Assembly (NCBI RefSeq): GCF_014646895.1
Contig: NZ_BMOD01000016.1
Span: 1-64,000 of the forward strand
Direction of reading: 5' to 3'
Origin: Deinococcus roseus
Lineage (GTDB): Bacteria; Deinococcota; Deinococci; Deinococcales; Deinococcaceae
DNA: 64,000 bases
Below are positions 1 to 6,439 of this stretch, in pieces; positions within the stretch are counted from its first letter, which is position 1; each line of letters starts with the position of its first letter. Below the pieces are notes generated by a model. That model saw nothing but the letters and a program-made list of their open reading frames with translations. It did no database searches and was not told where the DNA came from. Made by a program: the position numbers and the translations under genes.

Positions 1-63
1 CGTTCGGTTGTCAAACAACTCCGCCTTCGTTTCTGCGTTTCCGCTTCCTCTCGGGCGAAGAAA

Positions 64-92
64 AGAATACTACCAATAGGCACTTATGTCAA
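64..92 (-). promoter_or_regulatory. strong sigma-70-type promoter firing out of the window
   Basis: On the minus strand TTGACA (92-87) and TATTCT (69-64) are separated by exactly 17 bases, so transcription should start near position 57 and run off the left edge. The 57 transcribed bases hold no start codon with a good ribosome site and end in a small GTTG/CAAC hairpin. That would suit a stable-RNA leader, but the product lies outside the window. The rest of 1-220 shows nothing else I can support. Confidence 0.6.
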
Positions 93-220
93 CACTCTCC
101 ATACGCCACCCAGACGAACCCTCTAAGCTTTTCGTCCTAGACGGGAAAAAAGCACCTCAAAACGCCCAGACAAAACCCCAGTTGTCTATACGGATTCTGG
201 AGAAAAACCCCCGGCAAAGA

Positions 221-256
221 AACCAAAAAGCAGAAGGAGGCGAAAGCCTCCTTCTG
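221..256 (-). terminator. rho-independent terminator after the MarR gene
   Basis: A 10-bp stem (AGAAGGAGGC with GCCTCCTTCT) closes a GAAA loop and, on the minus strand, is followed by CTTTTTGGTTT. It lies 37 bases past the MarR stop and ends the luxS-marR transcript. Confidence 0.85.
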
Positions 257-292
257 TGTGCTTGCTGTGAATTTGCTTCCCTTATATATATG

Positions 293-805
293 TCAGTCGG
301 TTCTGAACTGACCACTTTGCCTGCGAATGGCTTCCAGCACGTCAGAATCTCTGGTGATCTCCCGCAGCAAGTGCGAGAGCTGGCTGTTCATTTCTGCAGG
401 GGACTGGGCCAGGTGCTGGAAAATGCCCTGCAGGTAACGGGTGCGTTCTGCCTGAACTTCCTGCAGCACGGTTTTTCCACGGGAAGTCAGGCTGACCTGG
501 ATGCGGCGGGCATCCATGGCATCCCGGTAACGCTCTGCCAGACCCCGATCACACAGGCGGTCCACAGCCTTGGTGGCAGCAGGATAAGAGATGCCCAGCC
601 CTGCCGCAATGTCCCCCACCAGGGCAAATTCCACACTGTCCAGAAACCTCAGGGTGCGAAGCTGGGCTCCGGTCACCTCTTCTTCTTCCCCCAGCACAGT
701 GGCCAGAGGACGGGCAATCAAAACCACCTCTAAAGCAGTCAAAAGCTGCAAGAGGGTCTGGTCCAGTGCCTTGAAGGGGTCGTCGGAGGGAAGTGGGCGT
801 GTCAT
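293..805 (-). CDS. MarR-family transcriptional regulator
   Basis: A 170-residue winged-helix regulator of the MarR type, expected to bind DNA as a dimer. The recognition-helix region reads GISYPAATKAVDRLCDRGLAER and the wing begins DARRIQVSLTSRGK, both typical of the family. An in-frame start further upstream would overlap luxS by about 30 bases, so I chose the ATG at 805, 11 bases after the luxS stop. The gene is second in a luxS-marR operon and precedes a clear terminator. No ligand or target can be read from the sequence. Pairing with luxS suggests a link to methyl-cycle or quorum chemistry, but that is only inference. Confidence 0.85.
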   Translation of the reverse strand: MTRPLPSDDPFKALDQTLLQLLTALEVVLIARPLATVLGEEEEVTGAQLRTLRFLDSVEFALVGDIAAGLGISYPAATKAVDRLCDRGLAERYRDAMDARRIQVSLTSRGKTVLQEVQAERTRYLQGIFQHLAQSPAEMNSQLSHLLREITRDSDVLEAIRRQSGQFRTD

Positions 806-815
806 CTTTGCTGGG

Positions 816-1283
816 TCATCTCTCGATGGTGACGGTCTCCTGAACAATCAGGCCCTGGTCCAGCACTTTCCTGGCCACTTCTCTGGCATGTTGCAGGTCG
901 TGGTCCCGGTAATTGCCGCATTCCAGTTCACTGACGCCAGGAATGGTTTCTCCGTGGGAAGCCACATTCTGCAGGGATTTTTCAAAAGCCAGACGCACCT
1001 CTTCAGGAGCAGGCTCAGCAATGACCGCCATGTACATGCCCGTGCGACAGCCCATGGGGGAGACATCCAGCACATCTTGCAGGTGGTCCCTCAGGTAGCC
1101 TGCCAGCAGGTGTTCCAGGGTGTGGAGGGTGGCAGAATCAATGGCTTCCTGATTGGGTTGCGTTAAACGCAGGTCATATTTGGTGATGGTGTCCCCTTTC
1201 GGGGTGTGTTTCACGCCAGCAATTCGGACATAAGGAGCGCGAACTTTGGTGTGGTCTAAATCGAAGGACTCCACTTTCGCCAT
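816..1283 (-). CDS. luxS: S-ribosylhomocysteine lyase (AI-2 synthase)
   Basis: LuxS cleaves S-ribosylhomocysteine to homocysteine and DPD, the precursor of autoinducer-2, as part of activated-methyl recycling in the cytosol. The 155-residue length is normal. The metal ligands are visible as HTLEH near residues 54-58 and the later Cys in ECGNYRDH; the catalytic Cys lies in SPMGCRTG. The gene is first in an operon with a MarR regulator and is divergent from lspA. A TAGATT -10 box ends six bases before the ATG, so the mRNA is probably leaderless. Confidence 0.97.
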   Translation of the reverse strand: MAKVESFDLDHTKVRAPYVRIAGVKHTPKGDTITKYDLRLTQPNQEAIDSATLHTLEHLLAGYLRDHLQDVLDVSPMGCRTGMYMAVIAEPAPEEVRLAFEKSLQNVASHGETIPGVSELECGNYRDHDLQHAREVARKVLDQGLIVQETVTIER

Positions 1284-1289
1284 GCGTTT

Positions 1290-1295
1290 AATCTA
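1290..1295 (-). promoter_or_regulatory. -10 box of leaderless luxS
   Basis: TAGATT on the minus strand is followed by six bases and then the luxS ATG. Transcription should start at or beside the start codon. No good -35 hexamer is visible. Confidence 0.5.
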
Positions 1296-1398
1296 ACATT
1301 TTTGTTCTGACGGAAAGTTGCTTTGTACGGAATTGCCAAAAACCCTCTCTGTGCACAGGAACAGGAATCTCCCCTACCTGTTTCATTTTTGGCTCCGT

Positions 1399-1404
1399 TA
1401 TACT
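1399..1404 (+). promoter_or_regulatory. -10 box of leaderless lspA copy 1
   Basis: TATACT is followed by seven bases and the ATG at 1412, leaving no room for a ribosome binding site. This fits the leaderless pattern seen throughout the window. Confidence 0.6.
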
Positions 1405-1411
1405 TCTAGGG

Positions 1412-1915
1412 ATGCCTTTAGCTCTGATTGTCTTCGCTGTGCTGATGGGTCTGGACCAGTGGCTCAAAGCCTGGTCGGTGACCCATCTGCAACCTTACGT
1501 GCTGAAACCCCTGATTGAAAATGTGCTGTCCCTGACGCTGGTTTACAATACCGGAGCTGCCTGGGGCATGCTGGGTGGAGCCACCAAAATTCTGGCGGTG
1601 CTGCGGATCGTGGTGGGTCTGGGCATTCTGGTGTACCTGTGGCGTGAAAAGCCCAGAGGCATCACCTTCTGGTCTCTGGTTTTGATTTCTGCTGGTGCTG
1701 TGGGCAATGCAATTGATGGCATCCGGGCAGGCAAGGTGGTGGACATGTTTTATTCCCACCAGCTGTCCTGGATCACCCAGAAGATCCAGCATCAGGACTT
1801 CCCCATCTTCAACATTGCGGATTCCTGCGTGGTGGTCGGAACCATCTTGCTGATTGCCTCCAGCCTGTTCACCAAAAAGCCTGAGCCCAAGAAGCAAAGC
1901 ACTCCTGAAGCCTGA
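1412..1915 (+). CDS. lspA: signal peptidase II (prolipoprotein peptidase), copy 1
   Basis: LspA is an inner-membrane aspartyl protease that removes the signal peptide of diacylglyceryl-modified prolipoproteins. The 167-residue protein shows the family core: DQWLK near residue 15, NTGAAWG, then GNAIDGIRAGKVVDMF and FNIADSCVVVG. The last two carry the catalytic Asp pair. The Arg that normally follows GNxxD is replaced by Gly. Four hydrophobic helices are expected. An independent terminator follows, and a near-copy of the whole gene-plus-terminator unit lies immediately downstream. Confidence 0.93.
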   Translation: MPLALIVFAVLMGLDQWLKAWSVTHLQPYVLKPLIENVLSLTLVYNTGAAWGMLGGATKILAVLRIVVGLGILVYLWREKPRGITFWSLVLISAGAVGNAIDGIRAGKVVDMFYSHQLSWITQKIQHQDFPIFNIADSCVVVGTILLIASSLFTKKPEPKKQSTPEA

Positions 1916-1943
1916 AGCCTGTTTCAGACCTTTCAAACAGCAG

Positions 1944-1968
1944 CTGGAGGGAAACCTCCGGTTTTTTT
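1944..1968 (+). terminator. rho-independent terminator of lspA copy 1
   Basis: The stem CTGGAGG/CCTCCGG, with one T-G pair, encloses GAAA and is followed by seven T residues. Confidence 0.88.
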
Positions 1969-1998
1969 ATCTCATTTAAATCTTGGTTACCATGCAGC

Positions 1999-2499
1999 AT
2001 GCCGATTGCAATTGTGATCTTTGCTGTGCTTGTTGGTCTGGACCAGTGGCTGAAAGTCTGGTCTCTGGGCCACCTGCAAACCGACACCTATTTGCCTGTC
2101 ATTCAAAATGTGCTCTCTCTGGTGCTGACCTTCAACACGGGAGCAGCTTGGAACACGTTTGCTGGAGCAACCACCCTGCTTGCTGTTTTGAGGGCAGGGG
2201 TTGGACTTGGAATTCTGGTTTACCTCTGGAAACAGAAGCCCAGAGGCCTGGATTTCTGGCCCCTCCTGCTGATCTCTGTGGGGGCCATGGGCAACGCCAT
2301 CGACATTGCGTGGTATGGCAAGGTCATCGACATGTTTTATTCCCACCAATTGTCCTGGCTGACGCAGAAGATCTACCATCAGGAATTTCCCATCTTCAAC
2401 ATTGCCGATTCCTGTGTGGTGGTCGGGACCATCCTGCTGATTGCTTCCAACCTGTTCAGCAAAAAACCCGAAACCAACAAGCAAGGGCTTCAGGTATGA
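1999..2499 (+). CDS. lspA: signal peptidase II paralogue, copy 2
   Basis: This 166-residue protein is a clear paralogue of the preceding gene: DQWLK, NTGAAW, SHQLSW, TQKI and the FNIADSCVVVGTILLIAS block are shared. Both catalytic Asp positions are kept (KVIDMF and NIADS). The segment after GNAID differs (IAWYGK), and a three-residue part of the first periplasmic region is changed (NTFAGATT), so substrate preference could have diverged. A possible -10 (TACCAT, 1988-1993) sits five bases before the ATG. With its own terminator, it looks independently transcribed. Confidence 0.9.
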   Translation: MPIAIVIFAVLVGLDQWLKVWSLGHLQTDTYLPVIQNVLSLVLTFNTGAAWNTFAGATTLLAVLRAGVGLGILVYLWKQKPRGLDFWPLLLISVGAMGNAIDIAWYGKVIDMFYSHQLSWLTQKIYHQEFPIFNIADSCVVVGTILLIASNLFSKKPETNKQGLQV

Positions 2500-2528
2500 A
2501 GCCTGTTTGTGCCTGCTGCTCAACTCTG

Positions 2529-2553
2529 GCTGGAGGGAGACCTTCAGCTTTTT
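2529..2553 (+). terminator. rho-independent terminator of lspA copy 2
   Basis: The stem GCTGGAGG/CCTTCAGC encloses a GAGA loop and is followed by five T residues. It resembles the terminator after copy 1, so the duplicated unit included the terminator. Confidence 0.8.
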
Positions 2554-2557
2554 GTGT

Positions 2558-3094
2558 TCATGCCTGAGATGCAGCCCTCTGAAACAGCCGATCCACCTTG
2601 CGGTAAATTCTGCGCCAGATGCGAATAATCCTCTCCACATGGATTTCCCGGGGTTTCTGATCAAAAAACACGTCCATGATGGTGCTTCGCATGTACCCAT
2701 CATCTTTCACAGTGCTGTTGCAGAACAGCAAAATATCATCACACAGGTTGCAAAGGTCCATCAGGCGGGCCTGTTCTTTGCGGTCCAGTTGATCCACCTG
2801 GGTGACCAGATGAGAGGCCTCTTCCATGTTCAGGATGAAGATGTCCTCCTCGCTGAAGTCATAAAAGTCCACATCGATGGCCTGAAATTCAAAGATTTTC
2901 TGGGTCAGGTGGGAAGCAGAGTGATGCAGCGCCGCATGTTCACTTGCATACAGCAGGATTCTGTTCTGGTCGATGAATTGAAAATTGTCTTTCTATTCTT
3001 CATTGAAAAGCACCCCATAACCCTGCTTGCCGAGAGAGATGTACCTGAAAATCCAGCATCCCACAGCTTCCAGAGGGGTTTTTTTGATGGTCAT
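2558..3094 (-). pseudogene. uncharacterised gene interrupted by an in-frame TAG
   Basis: Reading from an ATG at 3094, which has a GGAAAGGA ribosome site seven bases upstream, the frame stays open for 33 codons (MTIKKTPLEAVGCWIF and on to GVLFNEE). It meets TAG at 2993-2995, then continues in the same frame for 144 more codons to 2558. The part after the stop is protein-like for about 40 residues before the first GTG (2872), which argues that the ancestral product was about 178 residues. I recognise no family; the C-terminal part is helical and acidic-to-basic with no membrane segment. Possible explanations are a nonsense mutation, read-through, internal initiation at 2872 (104 residues) or a sequencing error. 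Confidence 0.6.
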
Positions 3095-3117
3095 GGTTGA
3101 TCCTTTCCACATCACAA

Positions 3118-3155
3118 TCAAAAAAGCTGCCCCGAATCGTAGCCTGATTCGGGGC
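3118..3155 (-). terminator. rho-independent terminator ending the tRNA-mimic RNA unit
   Basis: A perfect 10-bp stem (GCCCCGAATC with GATTCGGGGC) and seven-base loop are followed on the minus strand by AGC and six T residues. It lies about 25 bases past the last paired element of RNA B. Confidence 0.9.
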
Positions 3156-3178
3156 CAAAGTTTGCTGCTCATTTGCGC

Positions 3179-3317
3179 ACGTCAACACGTTTAAACTTCT
3201 GGTTCATTCTTGAGGTTGCTGTGCCTTACCGTTAGGCGACCGGCCCAGGATTGGCGGGCCAGATGAGATTTGAACCCATATGCAGCAGGTTTCGACCATC
3301 AGCGTTTGATTTGACGT
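3179..3317 (-). ncRNA. tRNA-mimic RNA B, permuted cloverleaf (YrlA/Y-RNA-like)
   Basis: On the minus strand the tRNA parts appear in permuted order. The order is: anticodon-type 3' strand TGCTG (3287-3283), T-arm ATGGG-TTCAAAT-CTCAT (3279-3263), acceptor 3' strand CTGGCCC plus GCCA (3262-3252), a five-base linker, acceptor 5' strand GGGCCGG (3246-3240), T8, a canonical D-arm GCCT-AACGGTA-AGGC (3237-3223), and CAGCA (3221-3217), which pairs perfectly with TGCTG. The acceptor strands pair over 7 bp. Outside the cloverleaf, ACGTCAA (3317-3311) pairs with TTGACGT (3185-3179) as a basal stem. GTCGAA (3296-3291) resembles the conserved 5'-strand sequence I recall for Ro60 binding in bacterial Y RNAs. 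No Ro60 gene lies in the window. The class is inferred from architecture only. Confidence 0.7.
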
Positions 3318-3330
3318 TCAGCAGCGAATG

Positions 3331-3484
3331 CCAAGTCTGGAGCAAGAGCTTGAACTTGGTTTTGGAGTCGGGTGCGCCTCTGCCTTTGGGCCACCCTGCC
3401 ATCGTGGCAGGGGCAGGACTCGAACCTGCACTGGACACCACGCTCCGGTCAGACTGAAGCTCAGATTGAGCCTGGTACTCCGGA
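3331..3484 (-). ncRNA. tRNA-mimic RNA A, permuted cloverleaf (YrlA/Y-RNA-like)
   Basis: This RNA is transcribed ahead of RNA B from a TATAAT promoter. The T-arm GCAGG-TTCGAGT-CCTGC (3429-3413) runs into acceptor strand CCCTGCC (3412-3406). After the cap ACGAT comes its complement GGCAGGG (3400-3394), then T8 and a D-arm with the conserved GG (GCCC...AGGC, 3391-3376). GGTG (3439-3436) pairs with CACC (3374-3371) in the anticodon-stem position. GGAG/CTCC and GAGCTT/AAGCTC extend that stem outward. The order T-arm then D-arm is the reverse of a normal tRNA, and the acceptor stem is closed by a short loop. The 3' boundary is approximate. Confidence 0.62.
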
Positions 3485-3488
3485 AAGC

Positions 3489-3494
3489 ATTATA
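3489..3494 (-). promoter_or_regulatory. TATAAT -10 box for the tRNA-mimic RNAs
   Basis: A consensus TATAAT lies about ten bases before the first base of RNA A. Just upstream (3543-3499), a 9-bp stem GCTGCTGAA/TTCAGCAGC with an inner AGGC/GCCT helix follows the stop of the uncharacterised protein gene. It could insulate or attenuate read-through from that gene. Confidence 0.6.
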
Positions 3495-3548
3495 AAGCGC
3501 TGCTGAATTTCAGGCATCCACCAAAGGGCCTAGTTCAGCAGCAACAGA

Positions 3549-4280
3549 TCAGCCAAACAGATAATTGAAGAATTTCTCTCCGACTTTCTGCTCTTTTGCT
3601 TCTACATTGTTGGCTTCCTCGCGGGCAAACTTCACAGCCTGCTGGAGTTTTTGAATGCGGCCCAGGAGTTCATGCACCCGCTGGGCAGGGAGTGCCCCCG
3701 AGAATTTGAGGGTGCGCCAGTAACCCACGGTCACATCTTCGTAGTAGACCTCCACCTGGGCAGGGTGTTTTTCGGTGGCCTCTGCCTTGACGTGGTTGCG
3801 GGGGATTTTCTTGGTGCGCACGGTCTGGATGGGTTCGGTGGCGTAGCAGTCCGCACCCGGATCAAAAGACCAGCTTTCTGAGGCGTCCAGAACAGGCAAC
3901 TTGCGCACAAAGGTGTTCAGATCCACCAGTTGCTTTTCCAGGAACAGCAGGTAGCTGACCGGTACGTCTTTCAAAAGCACCTGCTCACCCACCACCACAT
4001 CTGCACGGGCCTCGCAGTTGGTCCAGTCTTTGGTGGCGGTCACATCAAAGAGGTTCGAGAGGATGCGGGCGGTGTTCTGCACGATCTCCTCTGCCTTGAC
4101 CTGCACCCGGGTGGATTCGGGAGGCAGTTGCTCGCCTTCTTCGTCTTTGGGACGGTAGGTGCGGGTGATCCCGGAAAGCAGGGCAGGTTTCTGCAGGGCG
4201 TGGTGCGCCTCGGTGAGCTCCTGAAAAGAGCGGCTTTTGACAGATTTTTCCACGGCAATGATTTGGTTGAGTTTTGGCAT
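3549..4280 (-). CDS. uncharacterised conserved protein next to tRNA-mimic RNAs
   Basis: A soluble 243-residue protein, beginning MPKLNQIIAVEKSVKSR, with no signal peptide or membrane segment. It has a helical N-terminus, a central region containing YLLFLEKQLVDL, a segment with QTVRTKKIPRN that looks basic, and a C-terminal helix rich in Glu/Lys. I recall similar proteins annotated as domain of unknown function in actinobacteria and phages, but cannot name a function. It has a ribosome site (AAAGGAAAA) and a TATGCT -10 (4319-4314). Immediate co-orientation with the two tRNA-mimic RNAs suggests a shared RNA-related role. That is inference. Confidence 0.75.
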   Translation of the reverse strand: MPKLNQIIAVEKSVKSRSFQELTEAHHALQKPALLSGITRTYRPKDEEGEQLPPESTRVQVKAEEIVQNTARILSNLFDVTATKDWTNCEARADVVVGEQVLLKDVPVSYLLFLEKQLVDLNTFVRKLPVLDASESWSFDPGADCYATEPIQTVRTKKIPRNHVKAEATEKHPAQVEVYYEDVTVGYWRTLKFSGALPAQRVHELLGRIQKLQQAVKFAREEANNVEAKEQKVGEKFFNYLFG

Positions 4281-4318
4281 GTTCCATTTTCCTTTGCTGA
4301 ATTTTCCATTTCAAGCAT

Positions 4319-4347
4319 AAAAAAAACCGCAGACTTGCACATCTGCG
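4319..4347 (-). terminator. hairpin with T-run between rpmB and the uncharacterised gene
   Basis: CGCAGA/TCTGCG (4328-4347) with an eight-base loop is followed on the minus strand by eight T residues, which merge into the -10 box of the next gene. On the plus strand it is followed by TTTT. Confidence 0.6.
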
Positions 4348-4380
4348 TTTTCATTTATTTCTGGGTAGGCCCAAAAGTTT

Positions 4381-4413
4381 AAGCCTCACTCCAGGGATCT
4401 GAAAGTGAGGCTT
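4381..4413 (-). terminator. hairpin downstream of rpmB
   Basis: A 10-bp perfect stem (AAGCCTCACT with AGTGAGGCTT) lies 18 bases past the rpmB stop. The T-run after it is weak. Confidence 0.55.
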
Positions 4414-4430
4414 TTAAGATGACCGCACCC

Positions 4431-4652
4431 TTAGAGGGTGTGGGCGTTCTTCAGGCACTTGGTGCAGACGCGCAGGCGCAGCACAGCTTCACCGCGACGC
4501 AGGGTCACGCGTTGCAGGTTGGGCAACTGACGGGTTTTGGTGATGCCGGTGGTCTTTTTACCTACCCCGCCATCTTTTTTTGCTCTACCGCGACGGATGA
4601 CACTGTTCACCACGACGGGTCCTTTTCCGCAAAGTTCGCAGACTTTAGACAT
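4431..4652 (-). CDS. rpmB: 50S ribosomal protein L28
   Basis: L28 is a small basic protein of the large ribosomal subunit. The 73-residue sequence has the family N-terminus MSKVCELCGKGP and the second pair CTKC near the C-terminus. The two CxxC pairs make it a zinc-binding (C+) form. RRGRAKKDGG and TRQLPNLQ are typical. An AAGGAGG ribosome site lies nine bases before the ATG, and an extended -10 (TGCTATAAT) lies 55 bases upstream. It is monocistronic. Confidence 0.97.
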   Translation of the reverse strand: MSKVCELCGKGPVVVNSVIRRGRAKKDGGVGKKTTGITKTRQLPNLQRVTLRRGEAVLRLRVCTKCLKNAHTL

Positions 4653-4706
4653 GTTCGTAAGCCTCCTTGGAGTCCTGAGCTTTTTTGGCCCAGAATAAGC
4701 CTTGCA

Positions 4707-4712
4707 ATTATA
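4707..4712 (-). promoter_or_regulatory. extended -10 promoter of rpmB
   Basis: TGC-TATAAT on the minus strand gives a leader of about 45 bases that ends in AAGGAGG. The rest of 4720-4949 holds only degenerate heptads beginning at 4739 and a TATACT box (4932-4937) for the next plus-strand gene. Confidence 0.65.
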
Positions 4713-4949
4713 GCACAGAATCTAGGAAATGGAGGGAAGCCGAGGGCTCTGCGCCCAGAGCCGGGGGCAAGGTGCCCAGGACGGAGGTTTTCTCTGTACA
4801 GTCTCAGATTTTCAAACCTCAGAAAGACGTGCTGAACAGTCCTCATGGTCTCAAGCCATCCCATCACAGATGCTTTTTGCTCTCAGGCCTCGGCACAAAA
4901 AGTCTTAACCCCACTTTGACCCCTGACCCCTTATACTGACCCAAACGTC

Positions 4950-6365
4950 ATGAAACGCTCTCCTCTCCTGCTGCCTTCCCTGCTGTCCGTCCTGATGTCT
5001 ACTGCTGCTGCTGCACCACTGCGGGGTTTGTGGGTGGATGCTTTCGGCTCCGGGTTCAAAAACGAAACCGAAATCAAGAAACTGGTGCAGGATGCCCGCA
5101 CCCTGGGCCTCAATGCCCTGTTTGCACAGGTGGTCCGGCGGGCAGATTGTTACTGCCTGAAAAGCACCTTCCCGGTGACCGAGGACATCAATGTTCCAAA
5201 AGGCTTTGATCCTCTGGAGGTGCTGATCCGGGAAGCGCACAGTGCAGGACTGCAGGTGCACGCCTGGGTGATTGTTCATGCCATGACAAGCAGCGAGGTG
5301 GCCCTGCCCAGAAATCCGCTGCATCCCATCAATGCCCACGGACTGGATGAATTTGCTGACACCTGGCTGACCTTCAACAATGCAGGGGAAGCCCTGGTCA
5401 GCAAGGATTATTATTTTGATCTGGCCCATCCCGGGGTGGTGAAGTTCTTTGCCGATGGCCTGAGGAGCCTGGCCCAGAATTATGCGCTGGACGGCATCAT
5501 GCTGGACCGCATCCGCTACCCGGACCCGGTGAAGATCAGTGCGCCCATCTGGGGGTACAACCCTTATTCCCTGTCCCGCTATTTCCGGGAAACCGGAGCC
5601 ACCCGCATTCCCCTTCCGCAGGATCGCAAATGGATGGATTGGCGCAGGGATCAGGTGTCTTTGCTGGTCAAGCACCTGTACCTGGAAGTCAAGAATGCAA
5701 AACCCAGCATTTGGTTCAGTGCAGCCACCATCACTTATGGGCCACCCCCAAAGACGCAGGAAGGCTTCAAAACCACCCGCACATATGCAGAAGTGTTGCA
5801 AAACTGGCCCCAGTGGCTGAAAGAAGGCTTTCTGGAGCTGAATGTGATGATGAATTACAAGCGCCAGAGCAAAGCCCCCCAGGACCAGTGGTATGCAGGC
5901 TGGGTGGATTTTGCAGCAAAGCAGGCAGGGGTGAATGCTTCTGGCATTGCCTGGTACCTGAATGATTTTGCTGGCATTCAGGCCCAGACCCAGAAAGCTG
6001 TGAACACACACATGGGCTGGGCAGGTTACTCCTACCGGTTTCCCAACCTGGGGAATTACACCTCCAACCCTACCGTCACCACAGAATATGAAGCCCTGAA
6101 AAACCTGTTGCCTTCAGGTGAAGCCTTCGATGGGGCTCCTCTTCCCAGCACTTCTTTAAAAGGCCAGCTGAAAGGGAAAGAGGTTTCTGGGATTGCTGTG
6201 GAGCTCTGGAAATCCGGGAAATTGTTGGCCCGCACCGTCACGGATGCCACCGGGTATTTCGGGTTCACCCAGTTGCCTGTGGGCAGTGTGGAACTGCGGG
6301 TTCTGAAGGTGCGAAAGACCCTGAATGTGCAAGAACGACGGGTCAATGATGCTGGAGTATATTGA
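4950..6365 (+). CDS. secreted family-10-like glycoside hydrolase (YngK/DUF187 type)
   Basis: A 471-residue protein with an N-terminal Sec signal (MKRSPLLLPSLLSVLMSTAAAA). A TIM-barrel-like domain follows: RGLWVDAF, AQVVRRADCYC, VHAWVIVHA, DGIMLDRIRYP, then a mannose/glucosidase-like core to about residue 380. The pattern RG-W-D, HAW and DG--LDRIRYP matches secreted glycosyl-hydrolase-like proteins of the YngK group, whose substrates are poorly known. The last 80 residues look like a carboxypeptidase-regulatory-like beta domain (LKGQLKGKEVSGIAVELW, TDATGYFGFTQLP). A TATACT box lies 12 bases before the start, giving a very short leader. Confidence 0.75.
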   Translation: MKRSPLLLPSLLSVLMSTAAAAPLRGLWVDAFGSGFKNETEIKKLVQDARTLGLNALFAQVVRRADCYCLKSTFPVTEDINVPKGFDPLEVLIREAHSAGLQVHAWVIVHAMTSSEVALPRNPLHPINAHGLDEFADTWLTFNNAGEALVSKDYYFDLAHPGVVKFFADGLRSLAQNYALDGIMLDRIRYPDPVKISAPIWGYNPYSLSRYFRETGATRIPLPQDRKWMDWRRDQVSLLVKHLYLEVKNAKPSIWFSAATITYGPPPKTQEGFKTTRTYAEVLQNWPQWLKEGFLELNVMMNYKRQSKAPQDQWYAGWVDFAAKQAGVNASGIAWYLNDFAGIQAQTQKAVNTHMGWAGYSYRFPNLGNYTSNPTVTTEYEALKNLLPSGEAFDGAPLPSTSLKGQLKGKEVSGIAVELWKSGKLLARTVTDATGYFGFTQLPVGSVELRVLKVRKTLNVQERRVNDAGVY

Positions 6366-6439
6366 CCCTCACCTCGCTTGTTTCACTTTGCTTTCCTCTC
6401 CCTGAGGGAGAGGACCGAGCGCAGCTCGTGGTGAGGGTC
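6363..6439. repeat. long palindrome between convergent genes, probable bidirectional terminator
   Basis: TGACCCTCACC (6363-6373) and its complement (6429-6439) bracket an inner perfect hairpin CTCTCCCT/AGGGAGAG. The outer arms overlap both stop codons. No T-run follows, so it may act by structure or be a dispersed repeat of the CCCTCACC...CTCTCCC type. Confidence 0.6.

Noticed and set aside
86..733. 215-residue plus-strand frame opposite the MarR gene
   Set aside because: Low-quality sequence, no ribosome site, and overlaps a clear terminator and a real gene on the other strand.
3179..3484. Ordinary tandem tRNA genes or a tmRNA on the minus strand
   Set aside because: T-arm and D-arm come in reversed order, acceptor strands pair across a 4-5-base linker, and no normal anticodon loop exists. 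The tmRNA hallmark near its 5' end and a tag reading frame are absent.
4905..6011. 368-residue minus-strand open frame
   Set aside because: Antisense to the secreted hydrolase gene; no ribosome site and no family resemblance.
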